From: Viola odorata
Taxonomy: Eukaryota > Streptophyta > Magnoliopsida > Malpighiales > Violaceae
Assembly: GCA_963691705.1 (NCBI GenBank)
Contig: OY829541.1
Coordinates: 47,881,661-47,945,660 of the forward strand
Direction of reading: 5' to 3'
DNA length: 64,000 nt
Part shown: positions 11,126 to 25,510 of the stretch, piece by piece
Layout of the letters: every line of letters starts with the position of its first letter
How positions within the stretch are numbered: position 1 is the stretch's first letter
Translations under genes and position numbers: made by a program
The notes under the pieces: generated by a model
Databases searched by the model: none
What the model was told of the DNA's origin: nothing
What the model saw: only the letters and a program-made list of their open reading frames with translations

Positions 11126-12181
11126 ATGGCCGCTTCCAAGCCACGCCTCCACCCGGCACCGACCTACCGTAACTTGGAGACTTACTGGAACTCCGACGAA
11201 GATGCTCCTGGTCCCCGATGCGCCCACACCTTGACCGCCGTCGCCGCCACCAAGTCTCATGGCCCTCGCCTCATCCTCTTCGGCGGTGCCACCGCCATTG
11301 AAGGCGGCGCCTCCGCTGCTCCTGGCATCAGTTACTATCTTCAACTTCATCTCCGCCTTCTTCTCTTCTTTTGTTATTTTTTCTCTTTAATCAATCAATT
11401 GTTCATCATTTTAATTTCTTCCCCAGGACTGGCTGGTGTCACCAATTCTATTCATTCTTATGACGTTCTCACCAGAAAGTGGACTAGGTAAACATCAATT
11501 TCATTGTTTCTTTGTTTAGAATGAGACCTCGAATTCGGTTCACGTGTGATCATAAGATTCGTGGTTTCATTTTTGTTCATCTGTAATTAGGATGCGGCCT
11601 GCGGGAGAGCCACCTTCGCCTAGGGCTGCACATGCCGCAGCTGCAGTTGGTACTATGGTTGTTTTTCAGGTGATTGAATGACCGAGTAGAGAAAGATTGA
11701 TTGCCTTATTTTAGATGTTTATCTTCTGCTATTGTGTTTTCTTGACATTTCTGAATGTGTTTGTGGCTAGGGTGGGATAGGTCCTGCTGGCCACTCCACT
11801 GATGATCTTTATGTGCTTGACTTGACCAATGACAAATTCAAGTGGCACCGGTCGGTATCTTTTGTTGCATCACATGTTCTTGTATGGGTTTTATTTTGAT
11901 TCCATTCTTGAATGACACAACATGGCTTCACTTTTCTGCTTGATTTGAATGCAGAGTTGTTGTTCAAGGGCAGGGACCTGGGCCTCGCTATGGCCACGTA
12001 ATGGACTTGGTTGCACAAAGATATCTAGTTACTGTCACTGGCAATGATGGTATGAACTTTTGCTTAGTATTTCATTGTTATGTTTGCTTGTTCTTTTTCT
12101 CCTGCAGTAATTTTGTAGCTTCATAAAATTAGGCACTAGTATGATATGAAGAACAAAGTTCATCAAGAATCAAACTGATTG

Positions 12182-12221
<40 letters not shown>

Positions 12222-15200
12222 ACAAGTTTTGTTCAGGTAGTTGGGCCTGGCTTGCATTGTGGTATCACTTCTCCACGAAAATCAGAAAGCTTAAACCCTG
12301 GGAAAGTTAGCAAAGCATAATTCTTACATTAAATGCATACTTTTTTAATTTGATCTATTGCCAGAAAAATCTATGCAATGTGCTGTCCTGATTATGTATT
12401 TTCCATTCATAAAAGAGTGTCTAATGATTTTCTTAAATAATTTTTTTAGGGAGAAGAGTTCTATCTGATGCCTGGGCTCTGGATACTGCCCAAAAACCGT
12501 ATGCATGGCAGAAGCTAAATCCTGAAGGTGATAGACCTTCTGCTAGAATGTAAGTCCCTTTTCGGTGCCGTGATTAATGAACTCTATATTTCCTTCATGC
12601 TATCAATTGTCTATGTTTTATGTTTTGACATGATGTAGCGTTATTTTCCAGGTATGCAACAGCTAGTGCCCGTTCAGATGGCATGTTTTTGCTTTGTGGC
12701 GGAAGAGACATCTCCGGCGCTGTATGCTATATTCCTTGAATTATGTAGAAATTTACTAGATTCAACTGGCTCTTTTAATATAGCATTTTGATGCACTTTT
12801 GTATGTTTCTTTGAAACCATTTTGAAAATCTTAGAAAGTGAAGAATAATAATGTTTTCTGTTTTTTAAAATTCATGATGAAGATTGGAAAATTATCGACA
12901 AAAGAAAGGGGATCATGTTACGATCTGGCATGTTCTGCTGCCTTGTCCAAATTGTGATTAGAGTTTTCTTAGAGTTTGAAATCATATTCTTACCAGTTCT
13001 ATGGAATATTGTTACTACTTTCGTTCTATTCTAACCTTCTGAATTATGAATTCTGTGAAATTCTCTTCTAGCTGCAAGGAACCACAGTGTGGCTTAAACA
13101 TTGTGGTCTCTCCTTGAAGCTACTTTTATGTCTTGACGTACGGTGAGTGATGAGCATATTTTGCTATCTGGAGATTCAATTTTCTTCTGTTATGCAGGCA
13201 CTTGGAGATGCTTATGGGCTTCTAATGCATAGAAATGGTCAGTGGGAGTGGACTCTTGCACCTGGGGTGTCACCTTCACCGAGGTATCAACATGCAGCTG
13301 TAAGTAGTCACATTAAACTTAAAATCTCATTTTCTGGTTCTAGATCACCTAATTATTATGATCAATAAGCTGTGGCATTATTTTCTATCAGGTCTTTGTT
13401 GGTGCACGTTTGCATGTTACCGGAGGTGTCCTCAAGGGAGGACGGGCCGTAGAAGGTGAAGCTGCCATTGCAGGTAATATTTCGGTTTTGTCTTACTATC
13501 TTCTTGAAAGATAAGTTGTTGTTAATCGTAGTGCCATCTCTATTTTTTTCAGTGTTGGACACTGCTGCTGGTGCTTGGTTGGATAGAAATGGGCTTGTGA
13601 CTTCGTCAAAACCTAGCAAGGGACATGCTGATTATGAGCCCTCTGTGGAGCTAATTCGTCGTTGCCGCCATGCATCAGCATCTGTTGGTGTTCGAGTATA
13701 TGTTTATGGTGGTCTAAAAGGAGGTAAAGATATACAGCTAATTTGTGAAGCTAAAGGTTCTTTTAGAAAAATTGAGCAGACATTTATTTGGTTGCAAATA
13801 GTTAGATCTCATCAGCCAAGTTTAGTTTTTGAACGACATTGCCTGGTTTATGCTTTAACAATGATGATATTAAGCGACTACAATAATAATTATAATTATG
13901 CTTTAACAATGCCAGTTTGGTTTTTTTTTTGCTTTGAAAAAAAGAAAAAATTGAAGATTATATAAGCTTAATTGCAGATGGGACCATTTAGCTTGGATAG
14001 TGTGGATCTCGTGGCATGCATTTCATGCAAAAGTTGGATACAGGGTTTGTAACCCAATCACTTTCTTGGCTGCAGATCAAGTACTGGATGATTTTCTGGT
14101 TGCTGAGAATTCACCATTTCAGTCTGAGATCAATTCTCCTATATTAACATCTGAGAGATCCTCAAGCATAACAAGTCCCAGATTAAATCATTCTAATTTA
14201 GAATCTTTTGGGGTAACATCTTCTCCAGATAATGGGCTGGAGAGCCCTTCATCCGGAGTTATGAGGTTCTAATCACCTTTCTCTATGCAAGTGGAAATAC
14301 TATATTTCTGCTCAAACAATTGCTAATGCATTCCTTCTTTATTAGCAGCATGGACAGAGATTCTATGGATAAACTGAGGGAGGCTTCTGCTGCAGAAGCT
14401 GAAGCTGCCAACGCTGTCTGGCAAGCTGCTCAGGCAGCATCTGCCAACTCTGCTGAAGAAACATCTGATGACAATTCACAAGCCGCAGAAGTAACTTCAG
14501 ACGGTAGTGACACAGAGGCTGACGTTCGCCTTCACAACAGAGCTGTATGCCCCTGTCATGTTTTTGGTGTTTGTGAATGGCACGATAGTTGAGAAACTGT
14601 AAAATGACTCCCTTTTCATTGTTATAGGTTGTAGTTGCTAAGGAGGCAGTAGGAAACCTGGGTGGGATGGTGAGGCAGTTGTCGTTGGATCAATTTGAGA
14701 ATGAAAGTAGACGGATGGTTCCTACAAATAGTGATGGATCATATCCTGCCAAAAAGTTCCTCAGGCAAAAGTCTCCTCAGGGCTTGCATAAGAAGGTAAG
14801 GATTAATGGATTAATGTCTCTTCAGTGTTTATTGTTTAATTCAACAATGTTTACTTGCAGGTTATTTCTACATTACTTAGGCCTCGGAACTGGAAAGCTC
14901 CAGCTAATAGAAGGTTCTTCCTGGATTCTTATGAAGTTGGTGAGCTTTGTTATGCGGCTGAACAGATATTTATGCACGAGTCAACAGTTCTACAGCTGAA
15001 AGCTCCAGTTAAAGTTTTTGGTGATCTCCATGGACAATTTGGGGATTTGATGCGTTTGTTTGATGAATATGGATTTCCTTCCACTGCTGGAGACATTACG
15101 TAAGTATGACATCTGCATTCAAGATCTTGGTTGTGGGGCAACATTTGTGAGGTGCAAAAAGCTGGTTGATAATGGTTTAGATATGTACACATTCCTATAA

Positions 15201-17028
15201 AGTGGAAATGTAAAAAAAAAGGAAGCATCTTTTTGTGAGTCTAACAGGAACTAGTATTTCTGTCCTGTCATTGGGCTGATGACCTGATGCAAGGGGTGAA
15301 AGAAACATCCATGCATGCATCCTGGCATAACCGAGGGATTTGCTTAATTTTCACCATATACCTTGTAATGTCCTTGCTTATAAAGAAGCTTTCATGAGCA
15401 CAAATTGTGAACTTATTTACAGCCTCCAGCTTTTGTGTGCACAACTTAATCTTAAAGCAAGTTCCTCTATATGCCATTGGTATTGTTGTATGACCAACCA
15501 ATGTTGTTCCAGGTATATTGACTATTTGTTTTTGGGAGACTATGTTGATCGGGGGCAACACAGTTTGGAGACTATCACTTTGCTTCTTGCTCTTAAGGTG
15601 AAAATTATGCTTTTCTACACAAATTCTATCATGTAAACATGAAGTCCTCTTTCTTCTTATGTTTGACCTTTTTTCATGTTTCATGATGGTTTTGCAGATT
15701 GAATATCCTGAGAATGTCCACCTGATACGCGGAAACCATGAAGCTGCTGACATAAATGCACTCTTTGGTTTTCGTCTTGAATGCATTGAGAGAATGGTTT
15801 GGATAAACATTATACACAGTTATCCATCTTAAGTTTTGGAAATATGAATGCACACATAACCAGTTGATTAACAGGGGGAGAGTGATGGAATATGGGCATG
15901 GACACGCTTCAATCAGCTCTTCAACTATCTTCCACTTGCTGCTTTAATTGAGAAGAAAATTATCTGTATGCACGGTGGCATTGGGAGATCTATTCATTCA
16001 GTTGAACAGATAGAGAAGCTTGAGAGACCCATTACAATGGACGCTGGATCTATAGTTTTAATGGATCTCCTATGGTATGCTCATGTTACATTTATTGTTT
16101 TCCTACCAATTAGTATTTATCATAACTTGTCTAATGGAAACATGACACTTATGCAGGTCTGATCCTACAGAAAGCGATGCGATAGAAGGTTTGAGACCAA
16201 ATGCTAGAGGCCCAGGTCTTGTAACTTTTGGGGTATGCATATAACTGCTTTTGCATTGAATACATTGTTAGTTTATACTAAGGAAAGCGTAAAGTTTCTA
16301 ACAGTTGGTGCTTCCGCTGCTTGGAGCTTACGGCTGATTCTTTTTTAGTCTCATTTTTTTGTTGCAAGAGTTTGCACCCGCGACTGTTTCTTGTCTACTT
16401 TGTGTTTAGTCCTGAACTTTCATATTGTCATGGCTAAAGAAGTTTGCATTGCTTGTTTTACTTCCATAATTGCAGCCCGACCGTGTGACAGATTTCTGCA
16501 AGAAGAACAAGTTACAGCTAATTATTAGGGCACATGAATGTGTTATGGATGGGTTTGAACGATTTGCACAAGGACAACTGATAACTCTTTTTTCTGCAAC
16601 TAACTATTGCGGTAAGCCAAAGTAGGTTGTATTCTTCCTTCTGAACGTGTTATACGCATCCTAATTCTTATTCATGCATAATCCTTTTAGGGACTGCAAA
16701 CAACGCTGGAGCCATACTGGTAGTTGGTAGGGGTTTGGTTGTGGTTCCAAAATTGATCCATCCTCTGCCACCTCCTATTCAGTCACCAGAGACGTCCCCA
16801 GAACGTGCCATGGATGACACATGGATGCAGGTCAGACTTCTAAGTTCTAACCTGTTTGATGTTTGAATTATTGATTAAAATCCAGACTTATCGTAAGTAT
16901 CACTCGATTTTTTTTTCCTGATTGTGTTTCCTGTTCTCCCGCAGGAGCTTAATATCCAAAGACCGCCAACTCCAACTCGGGGTCGCCCTCAACCTGACCA
17001 CGATAGGGGCTCACTGGCGTACATATGA
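11126..17028 (+). CDS. BSL1: BSL1-type Kelch-repeat Ser/Thr protein phosphatase
   Basis: Twenty-one coding exons give 886 aa: 11126-11330, 11427-11487, 11591-11669, 11771-11850, 11955-12049, 12450-12549, 12652-12721, 13198-13299, 13392-13473, 13553-13723, 14076-14265, 14346-14544, 14628-14795, 14861-15099, 15513-15597, 15698-15796, 15875-16074, 16157-16232, 16476-16611, 16691-16830, 16945-17028. All introns are GT-AG and the total is a multiple of three. Residues about 30-400 form Kelch repeats ([29 protein letters not shown]). From about 534 comes a PPP-family phosphatase with GDLHGQ (about 587), GDYVDRG (about 621) and GNHEA (about 653), so the metal-binding residues are intact. The end [12 protein letters not shown]...SLAYI is diagnostic of the BSU1/BSL group, which dephosphorylates BIN2-type GSK3 kinases in brassinosteroid signalling. 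Length matches Arabidopsis BSL1 closely. The ATG at 11126 opens [12 protein letters not shown], the conserved start. Confidence 0.96.
12185..12219. repeat. (TA)n microsatellite in a BSL1 intron
   Basis: A 35-bp uninterrupted TA run in the fifth intron of BSL1 (12050-12449). It is probably length-polymorphic and is far enough from both splice sites to be neutral. Confidence 0.95.
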
Positions 17029-17783
17029 TACTACCGGACCGGCTTTTGTTATTTGTTCAGCATTCATGTGTTTACTGGGAGGCTTGACCAAACACTTCTG
17101 CCGTCGTCCCAACTTGAAGCAGAATGCCCCACTCAGCAGAACTGTTGGTGCTTGTATTGTACTTTTAGATGTACAATTTGCAAAAGATAAAAATCATCTC
17201 TTAGCGTGCACAGGTTGAAATTATAGAAATTTTAGCTGTTAACAAAATCGAGTGTTAAAAAATAATTAAATTAAATAGTAATAGAATGCAGGAAAGATGG
17301 TACTGTATTTGTACTGCTGTTGACAGTTTCATAGGATTGTAACTTGGCTAGTTTGTCCATTGTAATGTGCAAAAATAATAGAGGCGTTTCTTTCATTCAT
17401 TTGATGATGTCATCACCTTATTTCTTTTTTGATGCTGAAATTTGGTTAAATCTTTGAAAGTTACAGGGTAAAATAAGTCGAACAAACAACTTTTTGCTTA
17501 GATGAGAATGTTGAATCGCCCATACAGTTAGACGGGATCTCCAGCTAAAAAGCATTGGAAATGTCAAACAGAACCCAAGAATTAAGAGTGACACGTGAGT
17601 TCTCTTTGCATTCTCTTTTGGAGACAGAAAGATTGAAGACTATCTAAGGACGGCTATGTTAAGAACCGTAAATGAGAGAACAGAGAAAACAAAACTTTAC
17701 TTTTGCTGTGATTTGAACAAAAGGAGGGAAAAAAGAAAACTAAGGACTAAAGCAACCAGAGCAAAATGCTATAAATCCTAATG
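17029..17783. other. Convergent 3' intergenic region of BSL1 and NDX
   Basis: The stop codons of BSL1 (+) and NDX (-) face each other across 755 bp, which must hold both 3' UTRs and poly(A) sites. AATAAT at about 17377-17382 could serve the plus strand. I see no gene or repeat here. Confidence 0.5.
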
Positions 17784-20700
17784 CTAGTTTTGAGTACCAT
17801 GTGTCTGAGGCCGTAGCATGTACACTCTGCTTGAATCCCACAACACCCTTGTTAACCCTAACTTCGTCTCAGCCTCAGTAAATGAGTTGCCTGTAACATC
17901 CGAAGGGTACGGGAGCCTTGCCCATCTCTCAGTCTTTAGTTCGGTGATATCAATAACACATGTTCCTGAATCTTTTAAGTTGTTTCCGTACCACATACCG
18001 TGAACCTGGTGTAATTTTCCCTTACCGATCTCCTGCCCGTACCTATCTACAAGCACAACAAGCTGCCCAGGCTTGCACTGCACGAACGCTGATGAAGTAG
18101 CATCACTGCTTCCACCGTTGCCAATTTTCGGTGTACTTTGAACACCTTTCGCACTCGACGAGGCCTTATTATCTTCACCGGCTGGACTCTCAGGAGAGTC
18201 ATGTGAAGGCCGGACCGTTGGTGCGCCTTGCTTTTCCTGAGAAGCACTATCAACCTCCATAGGTCCACGCATGTCCTTACCAGCACGCGCAAGTCTTGCC
18301 TTCCGGTTGTTGATCCTGTAATAACAAGCCATGGACAAAACTAAGTGCCTTGTGTAATATTCAACATCTGGTATACCCTGAGAACTCCAAGTCAAGTCAT
18401 GCACATCAACTGAAAGCATACATGGTTCAAAATCTCTGCTAGCAATCGTTTATGGTTGAATTATTTTTTCTTCGTTCCAACAAACATATTCCGGTGATGT
18501 TGTGACAAATTAATCCTACAAACTCACTGGTATGCACCAAAAGAGGAGAGATTTAAGATAAAGTTCACTCGTAAAAACAAGTAGTAGAATGTTTGAAAGT
18601 CAACCATTCATGCAAGACCCACTCCTCTCGTTTGCCAAATATGCCAATCTCTATGCTAAAAACTATAAGGAAACTAGTACTATGAGTTTTCACATGAACA
18701 TCTTAATTTTGCTCTATTGTGTAATGCTTACATTTTAAGTCAATGGAAGCACACCTAAAGTATCCTCGCACCAAGTCAGGATAAAGACCTTAAAATATGA
18801 AATTTCTTATTTTACGTATTGGAAAGAATTAGAGCATGAAATGAAGTATCCTTATAAAGAGGAGAGAAACATTCATTAATTCAAAAGTTGACGTTTTCTC
18901 ACCAATTTTTTAGCTGAGAAGAGGTAACTTCTGAACCCTGTAAAGCAACACAACAAAAGCTTGTTAAGTAAGAAAATGTGTTTTATAACTTAAGAACGGA
19001 TGACAGAATTAAATTTCATAGATGAACAATTTGAAGGTGTACGTCTTACATACATGAAGACTCAGTTTATCAGACCATGTTTGAACAGAATATGCATTTC
19101 GCTGCATCTCAGGTTCATCCAACAGGGCTTTCTCAATAAGTGCTATCTGATAGTCATTCATTATAGTTCGCTTCCGCTTTCTAGGTTGCTTCTCTTCAAA
19201 CTGAACATCACCTTTTTCATCCTCTCGAACTCCACGTTGACCACTTTCCTTGAGGTGCTCACTTGATTTTGGGAAGTCACCGTTCACCATGTGACTGACA
19301 AAATTCTTCTCTCTTGTGGAGCTTGTATCTGAACCACTGGTTTCAATATTCTGAACCTCTGTGTCATTCTCTCTTGAAACACCAGATATACTCCCACCAG
19401 ATTTATCTTTATCTTCTATCATTACATCACCTTGACTTATATGATCATTTCTCAAATTAGGCTTCTCCTCTCGGAAAGCAGAATTCTGTGACATTTCCTC
19501 TTTCTGGTTGCCACTCTTATCATTTTGATTTGATGGTTCCGTCTTCAGTAAAGTGAATGAGCACCCACCAGTACTTTGGCCCTCCTACCAACAACCAGAT
19601 TCACTCAGAGGAAGCTATATAGGCCTCGAAAAGAAAAAAAGTACCAAGGAGAACTCAGAAGGACAACTCTCGAAGTAGGTTAATATAGTCATTTTCAGAA
19701 CATAATATCTAGTACCCATGACCAGATTATGCTAAAACTTAATTCTAAAGCTGGAATGACTAATATGTACCATTAAAAGGAATATATTGCTAACTTATTG
19801 AAAATGGATTTCATTGAATTCACTCCTCTCCTCTTATCAGCCTGACAAGTGACAACAATATAAAAACTGCATATTGCAAACAACTAATAGAACCTCAAGT
19901 CATAATCTTCCTTGACAGGGATCTTGAATTAAGAGCCTTCGTCTAATTAATTTAATCATCAATTTAAAGTAAAGTGAATTGAACTTCCAGCAGTCACCTG
20001 ATGATGTTCATTGATATTGAGCATAGATAACTTATCCAGAGATGCTGAGCCCTCCAATTTTATTTCCTGAATTTTACCCGGCACCAGAATTTGGATAGAT
20101 TATTAATGGGAAAAAAGTTAAAAAAAAGAAAGTGTATGGAAAGGAGTAAGACAAAAGACTTTAGTTGAACCTTGTTTTCTTCAAAATCAGAAGGGTTAAT
20201 CAGGGCTTGTAACTGGTTAAAGAATACCCTGCAACAAAAAGCGTATGTCAGTGTGTGTGTATATATATTGACTCATACTTATTCTAGGGAATATGCATCC
20301 ACTATGTACATTGTCTAGTGATATTAGAGTCAAAGTCCAAAATCCTCCTCAAGTAATTATAATGTGGGTGACTGAAATTAAATTACCTTAGGAGCTGTAC
20401 ATCCTCTTCATTCAAAAATGTAGGAATTAACGATTCCGCGTGACTTAACAATGAACCTACAGTTTAAACTAGTTCATAAGAAGCACAATTGTTAGAGAAA
20501 ATCTGACAAGAAAATTATGGGAGGGTGGTACTTACGGAGATTCTTGCAAACAGTAATAGCTTTTACAGCACCAGAAGTGAAAGAAAATCCAGGCAGTGAT
20601 TTGGATGGATCCATCCGCATACACTCAAGGAACTTGTGAAGGAAGAGGTTCCTCTCCTGCTCTGTGGCTTGAAGTAAAAAGTTCAAACAACGAAATCAGA

Positions 20701-23700
20701 ACGGCCATCAACAGATCAAACTCAAGAAAATTTCAGAATAATGCAGGAAGAAAAGTGACCTTCACAGATGTTGGGGACGAAACAGTGGAGATTGGCAATA
20801 ACTTTGACAAATAATGAAGTTCTCTGATGCGCATAGGTAGCTTGAGGCATTTTAGTAGGTATCAACGTAATTTCCAAATTTATTGCACTTGATGGTCTTG
20901 GTGATGAAAATGTATCCAAAACCCATCCAGCTGCTGCAAATATATCATACTCCAGGGTAGCATCTTCCTCCCTCAGTGGAAGTTCAGAAGAACACCAAAT
21001 GGATAAAAAATCTCCATGAGGAAGTGAAAATATTGCAGTCAGAACTTTGGTCTGCGATGATGAGATTTGAGAGAGAGAGAGAACCAAGACGAAAGGGGGA
21101 AAACAGAGTTATGAATCTCTTCCAGATGGATGCTTTGAAGCATAATGTACAGTAAATGCTTCCATGACTTTGCAAAAATCAAGGTAATATTACAACCTAA
21201 GTGATAACTGACCGTTTTTTCCTCAGAAGTCAAGGCAGTAATTTAACACATTGGGATAATGAAACAAAGAAAGTATCAACTCTATGGGATCAAATGACAC
21301 TTACAAAGCATGCAGTAATATAAGACCGAAAATTTGAATCATCTGAGAAGATATCAGTTAGCCTCATTGCATTGAGTCGCAGAAGCCCTGTGGGGAAAGA
21401 TGTGTCTGAGCAAGCACCAAGATGTTTGGGATCTTTGACAAGTGCTGCCTTCAATAAGTCAAGAGCCTACATCACAACAAGTATATTACTAGAGAGTTCG
21501 TTGTGAGTGAAATCAAGTTAAAAAATGTACGGGGGATCATAGGAAGAAAGATGGTTTTGGACCACCATAAACAAACTCCAGTAAGAATCTCCCAAATTGA
21601 CCTCTACTCAAATAAAGATGTTTTGTCAGGTCTAAAGAGAAAGCAAGCAGGCATTTTGCAAGAAAACTTGACTGAGTGCTACTAGTCTGACGCATGAATG
21701 TAAAAATTATAACTATTATCTAGCAGGATCAGGTTATCATCTTCTCCCAAAAAAATAAATAAATGGGAGGCTCTTGGTAATCATTATAAAAAATGAGGGT
21801 CACATCAGCCTGCTTCCGCAGAACAAATTATAAGCCTAACCGCACACACAATAAAGGTGCATGACAACCTGAAACTAACCTCTAGTGCAACAGACTTAGC
21901 CAGATCAAGGCTTCGAGGAGAGCTTGCAACCTCGTCAAGGTAAGAGATGCTTTCTGCTTCACACAGATGCAACAGCTGAATAAAGGACATGCAAACAGAT
22001 TAGTTAAAGTAGCATTCAGATTGATCAAGAAAGTAGAGAGCATAGTTGATTTCATTAATAGGACTTACAATCGATAGCATTTTAGCTTTCAGTCTAGATA
22101 CAGCTGCCAAAACTGTAGAAGACTCCAGAAAAGGAGACGGAATCTTTAACTTCAAGATGGCGTGGGCCAGGAAAAGAACACCACCATTTCCACATAGTTC
22201 CTGTAACAGCGAAAACCAGACATGAAGAAAAAGAAACCGACTAACGTTACGTACACAGGACACTAAATGCAATATTACAATATTGATCACTGTTGCAATA
22301 TGGAGACCAAATAACTGGAAGGGATCCCAATAGGGAGATAATCCATGTAAAAATCATCAATAGATAGTACTACTATGCTTATCAAACGTGAGGGCTTTTT
22401 TTCCCCTTTCATAATGGTCTAATTAAAACCATAAGCTGTCAATAACTCTATCCTTGCTTTTTCATCAGATACACATATAGGTGACACTACCTAGATACCT
22501 CAGCTTAATTTGGCCACAAAATAAGTACTTTTCCATCTTGGTTCGTCCTAGACAAGACAATGAAGCTGTATCCACCAAACCACAACATCATTTAAACAAA
22601 AAGAACAAGAGATTTCAATGCAAACCTTGTTCCTGAGCAGGCGCTCTCGAAACATCTTTTGTTGGCACAACGATTGGAGAAGCTGCAAAGAAGCCTCACA
22701 TTGCTGGCAGAGGTAGTTGATTATTTGTTCAGCTGTGGGATTTGATCTTGAGAGAAAATCAGTATGTTGAAATGAAAGATGGACTTCAAGAAACCTAATC
22801 ACTACATGAACTGCTCCAAAAGCTACATCCATAAATATGTCAACCTGTGACAGAAAATTCATTATCAGAAAGTGCAGAGATGTTTCAGCTTAGCCAAAAG
22901 AACTTCAGATAAAAAGATGGAATTAGTTAATGCAAGAACAAACGGAAAATAAAAAAAATTGCACAATTTTCCATGAATACATTCACTAATTTAGTAGTTG
23001 GACAAAACAGAAAGAGAAATCTACCTTGGGATGTACTAGCAACACTTGAACAACATCTTGCCATTGTGAAGATATAAATCCTGTCAATAAGTACAAACTG
23101 CAAGTGACCAGTGCAGAATGCAAAAGTGACAGAGAGCTGGACTCGTGGGTCTCCTAAACCGTCAAAGTAAGAACCAATAAATATAAAACCTTACTGGGAA
23201 TAAAACCTCGGAGGAAAAGAAGTATTAGAAAGTACCATTTTATAACCACTGAGGACAATTAGTGAATAGATTACTAAATCCAACAGCTGTTCTGAAACTT
23301 TTACATCATCAAGCAAAATCTGTAAAATTGTTAAAGCAGATCCAAACATCAAACAAAAATTTAATATAGCCAACATGGGGATTGGGGAGACAGATCATGA
23401 TTAAAAAAAAAAAAAAAAACAGGCATTAATTGTAAAATAAAGGAGACGAAAACTTAAGAAGCAGGACAGACAAAGTAAATAATTCGAGCATAGCACATCT
23501 ATGCATGTGCTTGTGTAGAGTTCTCCGAACTAAAGGACATGCACACAGAACTTATAAAAGGAAACAACAAAAAAGAAACCATAAGTAACGATCAGTAAAT
23601 GCAACCTGCTCAAGTTTGCTATGCCGAGGTGCTAAGTCACACAAAGAATGCAAAAGCCGAAAACCACACAGTAAATATCTCAACCCGGATTCATCTCTAT

Positions 23701-24262
23701 TGGATGACATCAGCACTGCAATAAGATGTAATGGAAGAAAGCCTGCCAGTTTTTCCACGTCAACCTGAAAAATAGCCATGTTTAAGATGCAACACACTTA
23801 TAAATTACAAAAGCATGTGCTATGATGATGGTTTGTTGCTAACCTTCAATGAAGAACCATTTCCCAAATGGGAATGAATTGTAAAATTTTCAAAGTCCCT
23901 TAATAATTTAGTGAGCTCCTGAGAGCTAATACCATGTAGCTCTTTTACTGCTGAAATCAAGTCAATGATCTGTGTGTGCGGTACAATACAGATCTATGTT
24001 AGAGAGAGGACAAGATACCAAAACAAATCATCAAACACAGTAGAAAAATGGCAAAAATGACCGTTGAATTATGAAACAAATTGAGAAATTAACAAATATT
24101 CTTAACATTAAAACAAACAACAAGAGAGTTGTAATTCCAAATGAACTAACGACCCAAATGGATGAAAAAAAATATGAACAATTTATGCAGCCAATATTTA
24201 TGTGAGATGAGAACACCTACTCGTTCGGCCGTACAAGATGATTCTTCCTTAGAAATCCTCAT
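17784..24262 (-). CDS. NDX: NODULIN HOMEOBOX (NDX) protein
   Basis: Seventeen coding exons on the minus strand give 953 aa: 24262-24221, 23969-23844, 23764-23606, 23319-23236, 23153-23025, 22844-22626, 22200-22069, 21975-21880, 21466-21305, 21051-20760, 20661-20536, 20456-20387, 20228-20171, 20066-19998, 19584-19054, 18937-18903, 18315-17784. All junctions are GT-AG and the frame stays open. Residues up to about 560 form a long helical N-terminal region of plant NDX proteins. A homeodomain lies at about 723-787; its third helix reads NWINNRKARLARA instead of the usual WFQNRR. The C-terminal segment (VLVDRYGQEIGKGKLHQVHG) is the conserved NDX-B-type region. In Arabidopsis NDX binds single-stranded DNA in an R-loop at the COOLAIR promoter of FLC. 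The start at 24262 opens MRISKEE; a 5'-UTR intron lies upstream. Confidence 0.94.
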
Positions 24263-25510
24263 CCTAGAGCCAAAAAACAGAATGTTGAGATGAGAAAAAC
24301 ATAGAATAGTAGCAAGATACGGGTAGATGAAACATTTACCAAAATGCACTCTAGCAAGCCTAAGTGCATGAGTGTCACCAATTATAATGCTAAAAATCCA
24401 CCAGCAACCACAACAAGGGCACACTAATATAAACAAACCATCAGTAGGAGATTCATTTAACATAGCTTTCACCAAATGTGCAAGCAAACATCAAATTGGC
24501 CATTTTTTACTTGTTAATAGTAACATAATTGTTATTCTAATAAAATGATGGTGAAACTATTTGCATTTTAGATAGAACAGCATCATTTGCAGAAAATTTG
24601 GCGGTTTGCTCTTGTAGTTCCACAATCAATTGAATTTCCAGAATTATCAATTTGAAAATTTGATTTAACAATAAAGCATACCAGAAAATTCAAATAAAAT
24701 ACATACAGAAGTCAAGCAAGAAAAAAAAAAAAAGCCCCACTCCCACCTTCTAAAATATGGAGGATGCATAAACATTCCAGTTGAAAATGATGGGGGAACT
24801 CATGCAAGTTACTCTACACCCATCCATCACGTCTGAAAAAGCATGCACACTACCAGAAGACACATGCGTTACATAAAGTAAGAAGTGATCTAACAGAAAC
24901 TTCTTTTGGCCCCAGTAAGGTCAATTACATACCTTAATTGAAGAAAAAATTTGCACGAGAAAATTAACCATAGTCAGCACACCGCATGTTAAATAGAGCG
25001 GTAAAAAAGTAATCTGAGGCTTGCTCCAATGTTTCTACCAACAAAGTTCCATCCTTTACAAAGGAACATACAATATATACTTCTAATGTCGCAACATACA
25101 GCTAATTTATACACACCAACATGCATAAATAACCTCCAGAGAGAAACCCACATAAGAAAAAACCCTAAGTTTCAGATAAATTGCACGTTGAAACCCTAAA
25201 GGAAGTAAGATGCCCACGATTGGCAGCAAAAACAAAAACGCAAAAGTAAGAGTCCTGAAAAATAGCTAACCTGGGAAGCTTGTGGATGAAGTTGCAGAAC
25301 AAGATTTCTTTGAGCGCGAAGAGAAGAGGAGACCGAAGAAATTCGCGGGGATATTCTTTTTCAATTTAATTTCCTGTTTTAGACGAAGAAGTGAAGAATT
25401 GAGAGTGTGTTTAGCTGTTAAGCTTGTGCTGTGCGTAAGATTGAAAGAAACGTTTTTTCGTTAGAAAGAAAAAAGATTGAATTGATTACGTTAATTGGGT
25501 TATTTATATA
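24263..25510 (-). promoter_or_regulatory. NDX 5' UTR intron, leader and promoter
   Basis: The first coding exon of NDX starts just after an acceptor (the AG read on the minus strand at 24265-24264), so a non-coding leader exon must lie further right. A purine-rich leader-like stretch is present at about 25260-25460. On the minus strand TATATAAA at 25510-25503 is a good TATA box. The gene would then have a leader intron of roughly 1 kb. The exact leader exon ends are not resolved. Confidence 0.5.
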
